A DNA stretch of 64,000 nucleotides from Hymenobacter sp. BT559 (lineage in GTDB: Bacteria; Bacteroidota; Bacteroidia; Cytophagales; Hymenobacteraceae): positions 124,001 through 188,000 of the forward strand of contig NZ_JAGETY010000007.1 of NCBI RefSeq assembly GCF_017571525.1, given 5' to 3'. Positions 17,597-25,920 of this stretch are shown piece by piece. Position numbers and translations under genes: made by a program. Positions within the stretch are counted from its first letter, which is position 1; each line of letters opens with the position of its first letter. The notes below the pieces were generated by a model, which saw nothing but the letters and a program-made list of their open reading frames with translations, ran no database searches and was not told where the DNA came from.

Positions 17597-17634
17597 AAAA
17601 AGCCCCGCCGAGCTATTGCTCAACGGGGCTTTTT
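17597..17634. terminator. bidirectional terminator
   Basis: A stem of AAAAAGCCCCG paired with CGGGGCTTTTT flanked by A and T runs on either side. It lies between two convergent genes (the membrane protein ending at 17580 and tatC ending at 17651) and can end both transcripts. Confidence 0.85.
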
Positions 17635-17650
17635 CTGTAAGCGAAGTGGG

Positions 17651-18535
17651 CTAGCCCACCGGGTTGGCGTTTTGCACGGCCAGTTCCTGGTTGAGCCTGG
17701 CGGCGCTGTTGCGGCGCACCACGCGGGCAATGTGAATGCTGAGCTCGTAGAGCAGCAAAATGGGGATGGTAACGATAATCTGGGCCGAGATGTCAGGCGG
17801 CGTGATGATGGCCGCGATGATGAGAATGACCACAATGGCGTGCTTGCGGTAGAGCGTCATCAGCTCGGGCGTCACGAGGCCGGCCTTGGCCAGGAAGAAC
17901 ACTATCATGGGCAGCTCAAACACGAAGGCGCACGACAACGTCATGGTGGTAAGCGTGCTCAGGTAGCTCTGCAAGTCAATCTGGTTCTGAATGGTAGCGT
18001 CAACGGTATACGACGCCAGGAAGTTGATACTCAGCGGTGCGGCAATGTAGTAGCCGAACAGCAAGCCCAGAATAAACAGAATAGAAACGAAAAGTACCGC
18101 CCCGCGCGAGTTGGCCCGCTCGTGCGGATACAGGCCCGGCTTTACAAAGCGCCACAGCTCCCAAAATAGATACGGAAAGGCCAGGCAGATACCCACAATA
18201 AACGAGGTGCTGATGTGCATGGTCAGCTGTCCACTCATCTCGCGGTTCTGAATGATGAAGTTGACCTGATTCTCGCACGGGTCGGTAGAGCCAAACAGGT
18301 GCCCGATTTTGCAAAACGTCTGGTACGTCCAGAAATCGGAGCGCGAGGGGCCTAGTATGAGGTCGTGAAAGAGAAACTGCTTGTTGAAAAACGCAACCAG
18401 TGAAAAGACCACCACGGCAATAGCCGCCCGGATGATGTGCCAGCGCAACGCCTCCAGGTGGTCGATAAAGGACATCTCCGCTTCGCCTTCGGCGAGGGCG
18501 CGGTTCTGCTGAAATTTTTGAGTGGGAGAGGCCAA
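17651..18535 (-). CDS. tatC: Sec-independent translocase subunit TatC
   Basis: TatC is the multi-spanning core of the twin-arginine translocase, which recognises folded proteins with RR signal peptides. The diagnostic start MSFIDHLEALRWHIIRA is present and six membrane helices follow, with the conserved LFGYYIAAP and ELPMIVFFLAKAGLV segments. The start is uncertain. ATG 18475 gives MSFIDHLE directly; TTG 18535, chosen here, adds 20 coding-like residues ending LAEGEAE. The frame can be extended to 18661 but then runs into the palindromic repeat, which is unlikely. No tatA/tatB gene is in the window. Confidence 0.92.
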   Translation of the reverse strand: MASPTQKFQQNRALAEGEAEMSFIDHLEALRWHIIRAAIAVVVFSLVAFFNKQFLFHDLILGPSRSDFWTYQTFCKIGHLFGSTDPCENQVNFIIQNREMSGQLTMHISTSFIVGICLAFPYLFWELWRFVKPGLYPHERANSRGAVLFVSILFILGLLFGYYIAAPLSINFLASYTVDATIQNQIDLQSYLSTLTTMTLSCAFVFELPMIVFFLAKAGLVTPELMTLYRKHAIVVILIIAAIITPPDISAQIIVTIPILLLYELSIHIARVVRRNSAARLNQELAVQNANPVG

Positions 18536-18564
18536 CGGATATATAATGAGTATGTTAATAATCG

Positions 18565-18684
18565 TTTGTCCTTGCGAGCGCAACGAAGTGAAGCGCGGCA
18601 ATCTTTCCTTCACGCTAGGGTTAGTAATCCTAACGACAAAGGAAGGATTGCCGCGCTTCACTTCGTTGCGCTCGCAATGACAAA
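18565..18684. repeat. long inverted repeat with TTAGTAAT loop
   Basis: Arms 18565-18610 and 18639-18684 are complementary over 46 bases with two mismatches and share GCGAGCGCAACGAAGTGAAG. The loop holds GGGTTAGTAATCC, close to the loop of the element at 6392-6494. It occupies most of the gap between glyA and tatC. It appears to be a palindromic mobile or REP-like element. Confidence 0.85.
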
Positions 18685-18716
18685 AGCCCTTTACGAGGCT
18701 TACGCTCTCCTGGCTT

Positions 18717-20024
18717 TTATGCCTGATACAACGGGTAGGCTTGCAGCCACTCGTTTACCTGCTGGCGCACGCTGCTAATGCGGCTAGCGTCGGCGTGGTG
18801 GGTGAGGGCCTCGTCAATAAGCTCCACAATGCGCGTCATGTCGGCTTCGACCAGACCGCGGGTAGTTACGGCCGCCGAGCCAATCCGGATTCCGCTCGTC
18901 ACGAAAGGCGACTTGTCATCGAAGGGCACCATGTTTTTGTTGATGGTGATGTCGGCCTGCACCAGGGTGTTCTCAGCCAGCTTACCGGTGAGACCCTTCG
19001 AGCGCAGGTCGATGAGCATCAGGTGGTTGTCGGTGCCACCCGAAATAATGTCGTAGCCCCGATTTAGGAATTCTTTGGCTAGGGCCTGGGCATTCTTCTG
19101 CACCTGGTGTACATAGCGAGTGTAGCCTTCGCCCAGCGCCTCGCCAAAGGCCACGGCCTTGGCGGCGATTACGTGCTCCAAAGGCCCGCCCTGCGTGCCG
19201 GGGAACACGCCCGAGTCGAGCAGCGCCGACATGGGCCGAATTTCACCCTTCGGCGTCTTCAGGCCGAAGGGGTTGTCGAAATCCTGGCCCAGCATGATGA
19301 GGCCGCCGCGCGGGCCCCGCAGAGTCTTGTGCGTGGTAGTCGTTACAATGTGGCAATGCTCGAAGGGCGAGTTGAGCAAACCCTTGGCGATGAGGCCGCT
19401 AGGGTGCGAAATATCGGCTAGCAGCAGGGCGCCCACCTCGTCGGCGGCGCGGCGCAGGGCCGCGTAGTTCCAGTCGCGCGAGTAGGCCGAGGCCCCGCAG
19501 ATAATCATCTTGGGGCGCTCGCGGCGGGCAGTGTCCACCACTTTATCCCAGTCGATGAGGCCGGTTTCTTTCTCCACCCCGTAGAAGCTGGGCTGGTAAA
19601 GCTTGCCCGAGAAATTGACCGCCGAGCCGTGGGTGAGGTGGCCGCCGTGGCTGAGGTCGAAGCCCAGGATTTTATCGCCGGGGCTCAGGCAGGCCAGCAT
19701 TACGGCCGCATTGGCCTGGGCGCCCGAGTGGGGCTGCACGTTGGCCCACTGCACCCCAAACAACTCCTTCACGCGGTCGATGGCTAGCTGCTCTACTTGG
19801 TCAACTACTTCGCAGCCACCGTAGTAGCGCTTGCCGGGCAGGCCCTCGGCGTACTTGTTGGTGAGCACCGAGCCCTGCGCCTCCATTACCTGGTCGGAGA
19901 CATAGTTCTCGGAAGCAATGAGCTCCAGGCCATGGGTTTGGCGCTGGCGCTCCTGCGCAATGAGGTCGAAAACGGCGGTGTCGCGCCCGGCGGCAACGGC
20001 GGAGGTAGGGGCAGTAGCTTGCAT
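18717..20024 (-). CDS. glyA: serine hydroxymethyltransferase
   Basis: This PLP enzyme converts serine and tetrahydrofolate to glycine and methylene-tetrahydrofolate, the main source of one-carbon units. The 435-residue protein shows [11 protein letters not shown] near the N-terminus, [15 protein letters not shown], the substrate/PLP region [11 protein letters not shown], and the PLP-lysine motif [14 protein letters not shown], all typical. I start at ATG 20024 since a perfect TACTTTTG -7 box lies only five bases upstream; the longer frame from 20063 would begin upstream of that promoter. It follows the phosphatase gene by 25 bp. Confidence 0.97.
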   Translation of the reverse strand: MQATAPTSAVAAGRDTAVFDLIAQERQRQTHGLELIASENYVSDQVMEAQGSVLTNKYAEGLPGKRYYGGCEVVDQVEQLAIDRVKELFGVQWANVQPHSGAQANAAVMLACLSPGDKILGFDLSHGGHLTHGSAVNFSGKLYQPSFYGVEKETGLIDWDKVVDTARRERPKMIICGASAYSRDWNYAALRRAADEVGALLLADISHPSGLIAKGLLNSPFEHCHIVTTTTHKTLRGPRGGLIMLGQDFDNPFGLKTPKGEIRPMSALLDSGVFPGTQGGPLEHVIAAKAVAFGEALGEGYTRYVHQVQKNAQALAKEFLNRGYDIISGGTDNHLMLIDLRSKGLTGKLAENTLVQADITINKNMVPFDDKSPFVTSGIRIGSAAVTTRGLVEADMTRIVELIDEALTHHADASRISSVRQQVNEWLQAYPLYQA

Positions 20025-20029
20025 GGCTC

Positions 20030-20037
20030 CAAAAGTA
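20030..20037 (-). promoter_or_regulatory. -7 promoter box of glyA
   Basis: Minus-strand TACTTTTG matches TAnnTTTG exactly and is separated from the glyA ATG by five bases. Transcription would start at or next to the initiation codon, so the message may be leaderless. The promoter lies between the phosphatase stop and glyA. Confidence 0.6.
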
Positions 20038-20049
20038 CGACCGCGCCGT

Positions 20050-20757
20050 TCAGCGCTTCGCAATGGAATAAGGTTCTTCTCGGTTTTCTACCAGGTGCAG
20101 CTGCCAGGTATCTAGGTCGAGGGCCGCCAGGTGGCGCAGTTCGGGGTTTTGCAGAAAAACACAGCCGGTATCCAAGCCGACGGCGCCAGCCTTGGCCGCC
20201 ACTTTTTCCTGCACTTCGGCCAAGGGCGTGGGCACGTGGCCGTGCAACAGGCGCCGGCCCGCCAGCCGGCTAGGGTCGAATACGAAGCTCTTGGTGTAGA
20301 GCATGCTGTGCATATCCTGCCGCATCTGGTCGGGCGGCAGGGCAAAGTTGAAGCCGGCGTGCACGAGCACATAGTCGGGCAGCTCTAGGGTAAGGGGCAA
20401 GTTGGTCATCCACTGCACGTAGGGCGAAGGGATGTCGGCCGCTCGCGCCACCCCAAAGCTGGCCAGGGTCATTTCGCGCTCGGCTTCGAGCTTCCACATA
20501 TCGTTGGCGTTGGGCTCCCCGGCTATAGTAGCCAGCAGCTCGTGCTCGTGGTTGCCGCGCAGGCAGTGCACCTGGTAGCCAAAGCCTTGCAGCTGCATGA
20601 TATAGTCGAGCATGCCGCGGCTATCGGGTCCTTTATTCACGTAGTCGCCCAGTAGGTAGAGCGTGTCGGTGGGGCGCAGGCGCAGCTCCTGCTCCACGAG
20701 GTAGCGGAAGGTGCGCAGGCACCCGTGTAGGTCGGTGGCGGCAAAGCGGCGAGCCAT
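20050..20757 (-). CDS. PPP-family metallophosphatase
   Basis: The 235-residue protein has all blocks of the PPP serine/threonine phosphatase superfamily: TDLHG (in place of GDxHG) near residue 8, [10 protein letters not shown] near 37, RGNHE near 68, VHAGFN near 130 and HGHVPT near 173. These residues bind two metal ions and the phosphate. Bacterial members act as protein phosphatases or as diadenosine tetraphosphate hydrolases; the sequence alone does not decide. No signal peptide, so cytoplasmic. It lies just upstream of glyA on the same strand. Confidence 0.9.
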   Translation of the reverse strand: MARRFAATDLHGCLRTFRYLVEQELRLRPTDTLYLLGDYVNKGPDSRGMLDYIMQLQGFGYQVHCLRGNHEHELLATIAGEPNANDMWKLEAEREMTLASFGVARAADIPSPYVQWMTNLPLTLELPDYVLVHAGFNFALPPDQMRQDMHSMLYTKSFVFDPSRLAGRRLLHGHVPTPLAEVQEKVAAKAGAVGLDTGCVFLQNPELRHLAALDLDTWQLHLVENREEPYSIAKR

Positions 20758-20793
20758 CTTTTCAAGTGAGAAGCGATGAAATAAACCGATACG

Positions 20794-20825
20794 AAAAAGC
20801 CCCGGCCTGGGGCGCGGGGCTTTTT
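20794..20825 (-). terminator. rho-independent terminator
   Basis: AAAAAGCCCCG and CGGGGCTTTTT flank a short GC loop. It lies just downstream (on the minus strand) of the 70-residue gene and just upstream of the phosphatase gene, so it separates the two transcription units. Confidence 0.8.
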
Positions 20826-20851
20826 GCTAAGAATGGGAGCTAGCCCATTGG

Positions 20852-21064
20852 CTAGGCATAGCTGCCTTTGCCGTTGTCGGGCTTGTTGTGGCCACGGTTG
20901 GGATGCGTGGTGCCGGCATCTTCGACCTCGTTTTGGAGGCGCTCTTCGGTGGCTTCGTCGAGCTTGCCGGCGGGCAGGGCGTCGGCTTTGGTTTGCTCGG
21001 GCAGGCCGGCTTCGTTTTTATTGGTCTGCGATTCTTTATTGCGCTCAGTGTGGTGGGTAGCCAT
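20852..21064 (-). CDS. small hydrophilic hypothetical protein
   Basis: A 70-residue, highly polar protein rich in Glu, Lys, Asn, Thr and Gly with no hydrophobic core (MATHHTERNKESQTNKNE at the start). It is probably disordered. It has its own terminator at 20794-20825. It is followed upstream by another disordered-protein gene on the same strand. I do not recognise a family; small proteins of this look are often stress-related, which is only a guess here. Confidence 0.6.
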   Translation of the reverse strand: MATHHTERNKESQTNKNEAGLPEQTKADALPAGKLDEATEERLQNEVEDAGTTHPNRGHNKPDNGKGSYA

Positions 21065-21137
21065 GGGAAAAGGAATTAGCGGTGAATAATGAGCAGGTGG
21101 CCGGAGCTGCTAGGGCTACAACACCAGCCACTTACTT

Positions 21138-21659
21138 TTAAAAGCCAATATCGAGGCCCGAGTCCTGGGCACCCGGGTCGTTTTGCTCGGCGTTGGTGTC
21201 GGTGCCCGTCACGGGCTTTTGGGGGCGGGGCGCCATTTGGCCCATCCCTACGTGCGAGTTGCGGTCCTTCATTTCGTCGGGGCCGCGGCGCAGGTCGTCG
21301 GCTTCGAGCTCATCGGCGGGGCCACGCTGCGGGCGGTGCCCCTCGTCGTCGCGCTCATCGTCGGGACTGGGCAGGTCCTGGTCTCGGCGTTGGTCGGCGC
21401 CCTCGCCGGCCGTGCGCATGTTGTCGCCGGGCTGCTCGCTGTCGGGGGCATCGGTGCGGGCGTTCATGGCTACGGCCGTGACGCCTTCGCTGCTATCGGT
21501 GCCGAAGCCTTCCTTGCCATCGCGGTTGCCGAAGCCGCCGCGGGCTTGCTCATTCTTGGGCGGGTCGGCGTTCGGAATGCGGAGGCCGGCGGCAAATTCT
21601 TGTTCGGTCGTATCGTCGTTGATGACGCGGATGGGACGGTTGTTCGGGTCGACTGACAT
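21138..21659 (-). CDS. acidic disordered hypothetical protein
   Basis: A 173-residue protein made almost wholly of Asp, Glu, Arg, Gly, Pro and Asn, with no hydrophobic stretch (for example RRDQDLPSPDDERDDEGH). A slightly more ordered start (MSVDPNNRPIRVINDD) is seen. The antisense frames are also open because of the GC-rich composition, but the minus frame has the best start and places the gene before the 70-residue disordered gene with a similar composition. Function unknown; both may be stress or desiccation-type proteins, which is inference from composition only. Confidence 0.6.
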   Translation of the reverse strand: MSVDPNNRPIRVINDDTTEQEFAAGLRIPNADPPKNEQARGGFGNRDGKEGFGTDSSEGVTAVAMNARTDAPDSEQPGDNMRTAGEGADQRRDQDLPSPDDERDDEGHRPQRGPADELEADDLRRGPDEMKDRNSHVGMGQMAPRPQKPVTGTDTNAEQNDPGAQDSGLDIGF

Positions 21660-21721
21660 AGGGAGGAAAGCTAAGCAATTGGTAAAGGGGTTTACTTAGG
21701 TTTGCCCATTTGGGTTTACCG

Positions 21722-21729
21722 TACCTTTG
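21722..21729 (+). promoter_or_regulatory. -7 promoter box of rsmI
   Basis: TACCTTTG, an exact TAnnTTTG match, ends four bases before the rsmI ATG. A TTTG at 21701-21704 lies 17 bases upstream and could be the -33 element. The spacing predicts a leaderless message. Confidence 0.65.
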
Positions 21730-21733
21730 CCCC

Positions 21734-22510
21734 ATGCCCGAAGCCGCTGCCCTGACCCTTGTGCCCACGCCCATCGGCAACCTCGAAGACATCACCCTGC
21801 GGGCCATCCGCACCCTGCGCGAAGTAGACCTGGTGCTGTGCGAAGACACCCGCACCAGCGGCCGCCTGCTGCAGCACCTCGAGCTCAAAAAGCCCCTGCT
21901 AGCCTACCACCTGCACAACGAGCACAAGCAAGTGCCACACTTGCTCGAACGCCTGGCCAAGGGCGAGCGCATGGCCCTGGTGAGCGACGCCGGCACGCCG
22001 GGCATCTCCGACCCGGGCTTCCTGTTGGTGCGCGAGTGCCTGGCCCGGGGGCTAGCGGTGGAGTGCCTGCCCGGCCCCACGGCGCTGGTGCCGGCCCTGC
22101 TCAAGTCGGGCTTCGGGGCCGAGCGGTTTGCGTTTGAAGGCTTTTTGCCAGCCAAGAAAGGGCGCCAAACCCGCCTGCAGGAGCTAGCCCGCGAAACCCG
22201 CACGCTCATTTTTTACGAGTCGCCGCACCGCATTGTGAAAACGCTGACGCAGCTCGCCGAGGTGTTTGGCCCCGAGCGCCCGGCCAGCGTGAGCCGCGAG
22301 CTCACCAAGCTGTTTGAAGAAACGCTCACCGCGCCACTGGGCGAGCTGGCCGCCCTGCTAGGGGCCCGGCCGGCCATTAAGGGCGAAATTGTATTGGTAG
22401 TAGAAGGTGCTAAACAAGAACGAAGTGAGCGCAGCAAATACAACTCCCGCGATGACCGCGACGACGACCTCCCCGACGATGGCGACGCCGACGATGACCC
22501 CGACGCCTAG
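21734..22510 (+). CDS. rsmI: 16S rRNA (cytidine1402-2'-O)-methyltransferase
   Basis: RsmI methylates the ribose of C1402 in the ribosomal P site using SAM. The 258-residue protein shows the family blocks: TLVPTPIGNLEDITLRA, LCEDTRTSGRLL, LVSDAGTPGISDPG, and FYESPHRI. I use ATG 21734 because the promoter box lies four bases upstream; an upstream in-frame start at 21710 would precede the promoter. The last 25 residues are an acidic tail (RDDRDDDLPDDGDADDDPDA) outside the domain. Its DNA also serves as the start region of the overlapping lnt gene. Confidence 0.95.
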   Translation: MPEAAALTLVPTPIGNLEDITLRAIRTLREVDLVLCEDTRTSGRLLQHLELKKPLLAYHLHNEHKQVPHLLERLAKGERMALVSDAGTPGISDPGFLLVRECLARGLAVECLPGPTALVPALLKSGFGAERFAFEGFLPAKKGRQTRLQELARETRTLIFYESPHRIVKTLTQLAEVFGPERPASVSRELTKLFEETLTAPLGELAALLGARPAIKGEIVLVVEGAKQERSERSKYNSRDDRDDDLPDDGDADDDPDA

Positions 22511-24149
22511 CGGCCCGCTAGGCCGCCTGGGGCAGTCGCCGCCGCTGCTTGCTTTGCTGGGCGCGGCGCTGCTGTGGGCCGCCTGGCCGGTGCACCCGGC
22601 GCCATTTGCGCTGCTGCTGTTTGTGGGCTTTGTGCCCTACCTGCGGCTAGAGCAAGTGCTGACGGCGCAAGGTGCCCGGCGTGGGCGCGTGTTTGCGTTC
22701 ACCTACCTTTTCCTAGTGCTCTGGAATGCCTTTACCACGTGGTGGGTGAGCTACAGCACACTAGGTGGCGGCATTGCGGCGGTGGTCCTCAATGCCGCGC
22801 TCATGTGCCTGCCGCTCCTAGCGTTTCGGCGCACCAAGCAGCGTTTTGGTACTAAAATTGGCTACCTCTCCCTGCCGGTTTATTGGATAGCCTTCGAGCA
22901 ATTGCACCTGACCTGGGATTTGTCGTGGCCCTGGCTCACGCTCGGCAATGGCTTTGCCAGCGCCACCAGTTGGGTGCAGTGGTATGAGTACACCGGCTTT
23001 TTGGGTGGCTCGCTGTGGGTGTTGAGCGTGAATGTGCTGGTGTTCTGGGCGTGGTTTGGGACGGGCGGCGTGCGCCCCTGGACTATAAACGGGCCGCGCC
23101 GCTGGCGCTGTGCGCTGCCGATGTTGGCCATCTGGCTGCCCATTACTGTTTCACTCACTATCAACCACAGCTTTCAAGAGAAGGGGCCTGGTGCCGAAGT
23201 GGTAGTCATTCAACCCAACATTGACCCCTACGAGGCGAAGTTTCCCGGCACTGCCAATTTCATTCCCTTCAACGAGCAGCTGACGCGCTTGCTGGCCCGC
23301 ACCGAGGCCGCCATCACGCCCGAAACGCGCCTGGTGCTCTGGCCCGAAACGGCGCTCGATGAAGTGTATCTGGAAGCCACCTTCAATCAAAGCCCGCAGG
23401 TGGCGCGCATCCGGCAGGAGCTGCTAGCCCGCCATCCGGGCCTAAGCTTGCTAACGGGTATCACAAGCGCCGGTACGTACCCCGACGCGGCCCACGCGTC
23501 GCCCACCGCCCGCCACCGCGACGACGCGGGGTATTACGATGTCTTCAACACCGCCGCCTACTTTGCCGATGCCAGCGCGCCGGTGCAGTTCTACCACAAA
23601 AGCAAGCTGGTGCCCGGCGTCGAGAAGATTCCGCCCGTCCTCAGCAGCGTGCTCAGCAATATCGACCTGGGCGGGGTGGTCGGCTCCTACGGCTCGCAAG
23701 ATGAGCGCACAGTGTTTCCACCCGCGCCCGGCGCTCCGGCCCTGCGGCTAGCCCCCCTCATCTGCTACGAAAGCATCTACGGCGACTTTGCGGCCCAGTA
23801 CGTGCGCAATGGCGCCACGCTGTTTGGCCTCATCACCAACGATGGCTGGTGGAGCGACTCGCCCGGCTACCGCCAGCATCTGGCCTACGGTGCCCTGCGT
23901 TGCATCGAAACCCGCCGCGACCTCGCCCGCTCGGCCAATACGGGCATCTCGGCCTTCATCGACCAGCGCGGCACCATTTCGCACCGCACCGGTTGGTGGG
24001 TGGGCGCCGTCAGCCGCGCCACCGTGCACCTCAATACCGAACAAACTTTCTACGTGCGCTACGGCGAGCTCATCGGGCACGGTGCGCAGGGGCTGGCGGT
24101 GCTGGGTATCATCGGGCTGGTGCTGGTGCCGCTGGTTCGCCGGAAATAG
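22494..24149 (+). CDS. lnt: apolipoprotein N-acyltransferase
   Basis: Lnt adds the third acyl chain to the N-terminal Cys of lipoproteins at the periplasmic face of the inner membrane. The protein has several N-terminal membrane helices, then a carbon-nitrogen hydrolase domain with the catalytic triad visible: Glu285 in WPETALDE, Lys369 in YHKSKLVPG and Cys424 in LICYESIYGDF (numbered from ATG 22494), and a last helix near the C-terminus. Length 551. In-frame ATGs at 22452 and 22479 are alternative starts; all lie inside the end of rsmI, so the two genes overlap by 17 to 59 bp and are probably coupled. Confidence 0.95.
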   Translation: MTPTPSGPLGRLGQSPPLLALLGAALLWAAWPVHPAPFALLLFVGFVPYLRLEQVLTAQGARRGRVFAFTYLFLVLWNAFTTWWVSYSTLGGGIAAVVLNAALMCLPLLAFRRTKQRFGTKIGYLSLPVYWIAFEQLHLTWDLSWPWLTLGNGFASATSWVQWYEYTGFLGGSLWVLSVNVLVFWAWFGTGGVRPWTINGPRRWRCALPMLAIWLPITVSLTINHSFQEKGPGAEVVVIQPNIDPYEAKFPGTANFIPFNEQLTRLLARTEAAITPETRLVLWPETALDEVYLEATFNQSPQVARIRQELLARHPGLSLLTGITSAGTYPDAAHASPTARHRDDAGYYDVFNTAAYFADASAPVQFYHKSKLVPGVEKIPPVLSSVLSNIDLGGVVGSYGSQDERTVFPPAPGAPALRLAPLICYESIYGDFAAQYVRNGATLFGLITNDGWWSDSPGYRQHLAYGALRCIETRRDLARSANTGISAFIDQRGTISHRTGWWVGAVSRATVHLNTEQTFYVRYGELIGHGAQGLAVLGIIGLVLVPLVRRK

Positions 24150-24211
24150 GCCCTAGCCGTACGTCGGCATAACAGAGATTTTTTATCAACCTGACTCACT
24201 ACTAAAGATTG

Positions 24212-25030
24212 ATGACCCCCGACCTTCTTTCGCTCTCCCACGCCGTAGCCGACCTCTGCCGCCAGGCTGGCGCGTTCATCCGCGAGCAAGTCAGCAGCTT
24301 CGACCAATCGAAAATCGTGACCAAGGGCCTGCACGACCTCGTTTCCTACGTCGATAAGGAGTCGGAGAAAATGCTGGTAGAAGGCCTGCAAAAGCTGTTT
24401 CCCGAAGCGGGCTTTGTGACCGAAGAAGGCACCGTGGCCAACTCCGACGCCAGCGTGGCCTACCGCTGGATAATCGACCCGCTCGACGGCACCACCAACT
24501 TCATCCACGGCCTGCCGTGCTTTGCGGTGAGTGTTGCCTTGGCGCGCGGCAACGAGCCCGTGCTAGGGGTGGTGTACGAGGTGAGCCGCGACGAATGCTT
24601 CCGCGGCGCCGAAGGCCACGGCGCTTTCCTGAACGATAAGCCGATACACGTGAGCACGGCGGCCCGCATGGACGACTCGCTCATTGCCACGGGCTTGCCT
24701 TTCTACAAGTTTGACCACATGGATGCCTACATGGCCATTCTGACGGAGTATGCGCAGCACTCGCGCGGCATCCGGCGCTGGGGCTCGGCTGCTACCGACC
24801 TGGCCTACGTGGCCTGCGGGCGCTTCGACAGCTACTTCGAGTTTAACATTAATGCCTACGACGTGGCGGCCGGTATCTTGCTGGTACGCGAAGCGGGCGG
24901 CCGCGTCACGCAGTGGCTAAAGGACGGCGACCCGGTCTTCAACCGCGAAACGTTGGCTACGAATGGCTTACTGCACGAGCAGATGCAGGCTGTGCTAAAG
25001 CAGCATTGGCAAGAAGGCTATAAGTCGTAG
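24212..25030 (+). CDS. inositol monophosphatase family protein
   Basis: Members hydrolyse inositol phosphates or related sugar or adenosine phosphates with two or three Mg ions. The 272-residue protein has the metal motif WIIDPLDGTTNFIHGLP (about 87-103), the acidic EEG at about 71-73, and the second motif RRWGSAATDLAYVACGRFDSYFE near 188-210, with INAYDVAAG following. Start at ATG 24212, immediately after an alternative TTG. It lies 62 bp after lnt on the same strand. CysQ-like activity is also possible; the exact substrate cannot be told. Confidence 0.92.
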   Translation: MTPDLLSLSHAVADLCRQAGAFIREQVSSFDQSKIVTKGLHDLVSYVDKESEKMLVEGLQKLFPEAGFVTEEGTVANSDASVAYRWIIDPLDGTTNFIHGLPCFAVSVALARGNEPVLGVVYEVSRDECFRGAEGHGAFLNDKPIHVSTAARMDDSLIATGLPFYKFDHMDAYMAILTEYAQHSRGIRRWGSAATDLAYVACGRFDSYFEFNINAYDVAAGILLVREAGGRVTQWLKDGDPVFNRETLATNGLLHEQMQAVLKQHWQEGYKS

Positions 25031-25080
25031 CCGGCCTGGCGGGCAAACTTTCCTTCCGTGCCGCTGGTTTTATCTTCATC

Positions 25081-25272
25081 ATGGACGCTCAACTGCTCAT
25101 TATCATTGCGCTATTTGCCGCCGCCCTGTTTTACCTGGGCCGGCGCTTGTGGCTAGTCTTCGCTGCTAAGGGCCAGGCGGGCTGTGCGAAAGGCTGCGGC
25201 GGCGCCTGCGGCGCGGCCCTCGATGTAGAGGCCTTGCAGCGCACTATTGAGGCGCGCACGGCCAGCCACTAA
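25081..25272 (+). CDS. FeoB-associated-type Cys-rich membrane protein
   Basis: A 63-residue protein with one N-terminal membrane helix (about 4-20) followed by basic residues and a C-x3-C-x3-C cluster (C35, C39, C43) in a glycine-rich stretch. This is the pattern of the small FeoB-associated Cys-rich membrane proteins, thought to help ferrous iron uptake. No feoA or feoB gene is in the window, so the role is inferred from the pattern. It lies 50 bp after the phosphatase-family gene. Confidence 0.75.
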   Translation: MDAQLLIIIALFAAALFYLGRRLWLVFAAKGQAGCAKGCGGACGAALDVEALQRTIEARTASH

Positions 25273-25309
25273 TCTGGCGGCTTAAAAACTGTAGGTTTGA
25301 TTAATCCCC

Positions 25310-25341
25310 GGCCGCCCCGGCTCCGTATAGCCGGGGCGGCC
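25310..25341 (+). terminator. GC-rich hairpin, probable terminator
   Basis: GGCCGCCCCGGC and GCCGGGGCGGCC form a perfect 12-bp stem around an eight-base loop, followed by TGTTT. It lies 37 bp after the Cys-rich membrane protein gene and before the next plus-strand gene. The tail is short, so termination may be partial. Confidence 0.6.
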
Positions 25342-25389
25342 TGTTTCTGGGCCCGCCACATCTTTCGCCACTCGAAAACACCTACCGCC

Positions 25390-25731
25390 ATGCAGGACAA
25401 AGAAGAAATGACCTCGATGACTACCGTCGAGAAAAAGCTGAAAAGCCAAGGCTACACCCACGACTTTACGGTGCAGGATGGCCGCCTCACCACCATGGAC
25501 GACCAGAGCTCCCGCACTTTCAGCCCCGAGGAGACGACGATTGTGGACTACTTCCGCTTTGAAGGCGAAAGCAACCCCGACGATATGGCCATCCTTTATG
25601 CTATTGAAACTGCTGACGGCGCCAAAGGCACTGTATCGTCGGCCTATGGCACCTACGCCAACGAGGATGTAGACCAGTTCATTCTGCAAGTAGAATCGCT
25701 GGGCAAAAACCTGATGAAGGGCAAGAAATAG
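25390..25731 (+). CDS. small soluble hypothetical protein
   Basis: A 113-residue soluble protein starting at the ATG at 25390; an upstream extension would read back through the hairpin. It has a repeated alpha/beta look with conserved-type features EKKLKSQGYTHDFTVQDGRL near the start and AYGTYANEDVDQFI near the end, a mixed-charge surface and no signal peptide. It resembles small Bacteroidota proteins of phosphoribosylpyrophosphate-synthetase-annotated type, but I would not assign a function. It is followed by a strong shared terminator. Confidence 0.7.
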   Translation: MQDKEEMTSMTTVEKKLKSQGYTHDFTVQDGRLTTMDDQSSRTFSPEETTIVDYFRFEGESNPDDMAILYAIETADGAKGTVSSAYGTYANEDVDQFILQVESLGKNLMKGKK

Positions 25732-25780
25732 CTCGCAGCCGGCTCGGCGCAGAGGCGCCCGCTAGGCTAATGCGCCTGAT

Positions 25781-25822
25781 AAAACAGAAGAAGCCGCCTA
25801 CATTGGCGGCTTCTTCTGTTTT
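25781..25822. terminator. bidirectional terminator
   Basis: An 18-bp perfect stem (AAAACAGAAGAAGCCGCC with its complement) around a six-base loop, with T runs on both strands. It lies between the convergent hypothetical gene and the radical SAM gene. Confidence 0.9.
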
Positions 25823-25920
25823 TGGTATGATGGCTAGCTTATTGTAAACAATGACTAGCCCAAGCTGCGGAGCGGAGATACCGATAGATTTTAGTTGATG
25901 CTGAGGAGATAGAGGTAGCG

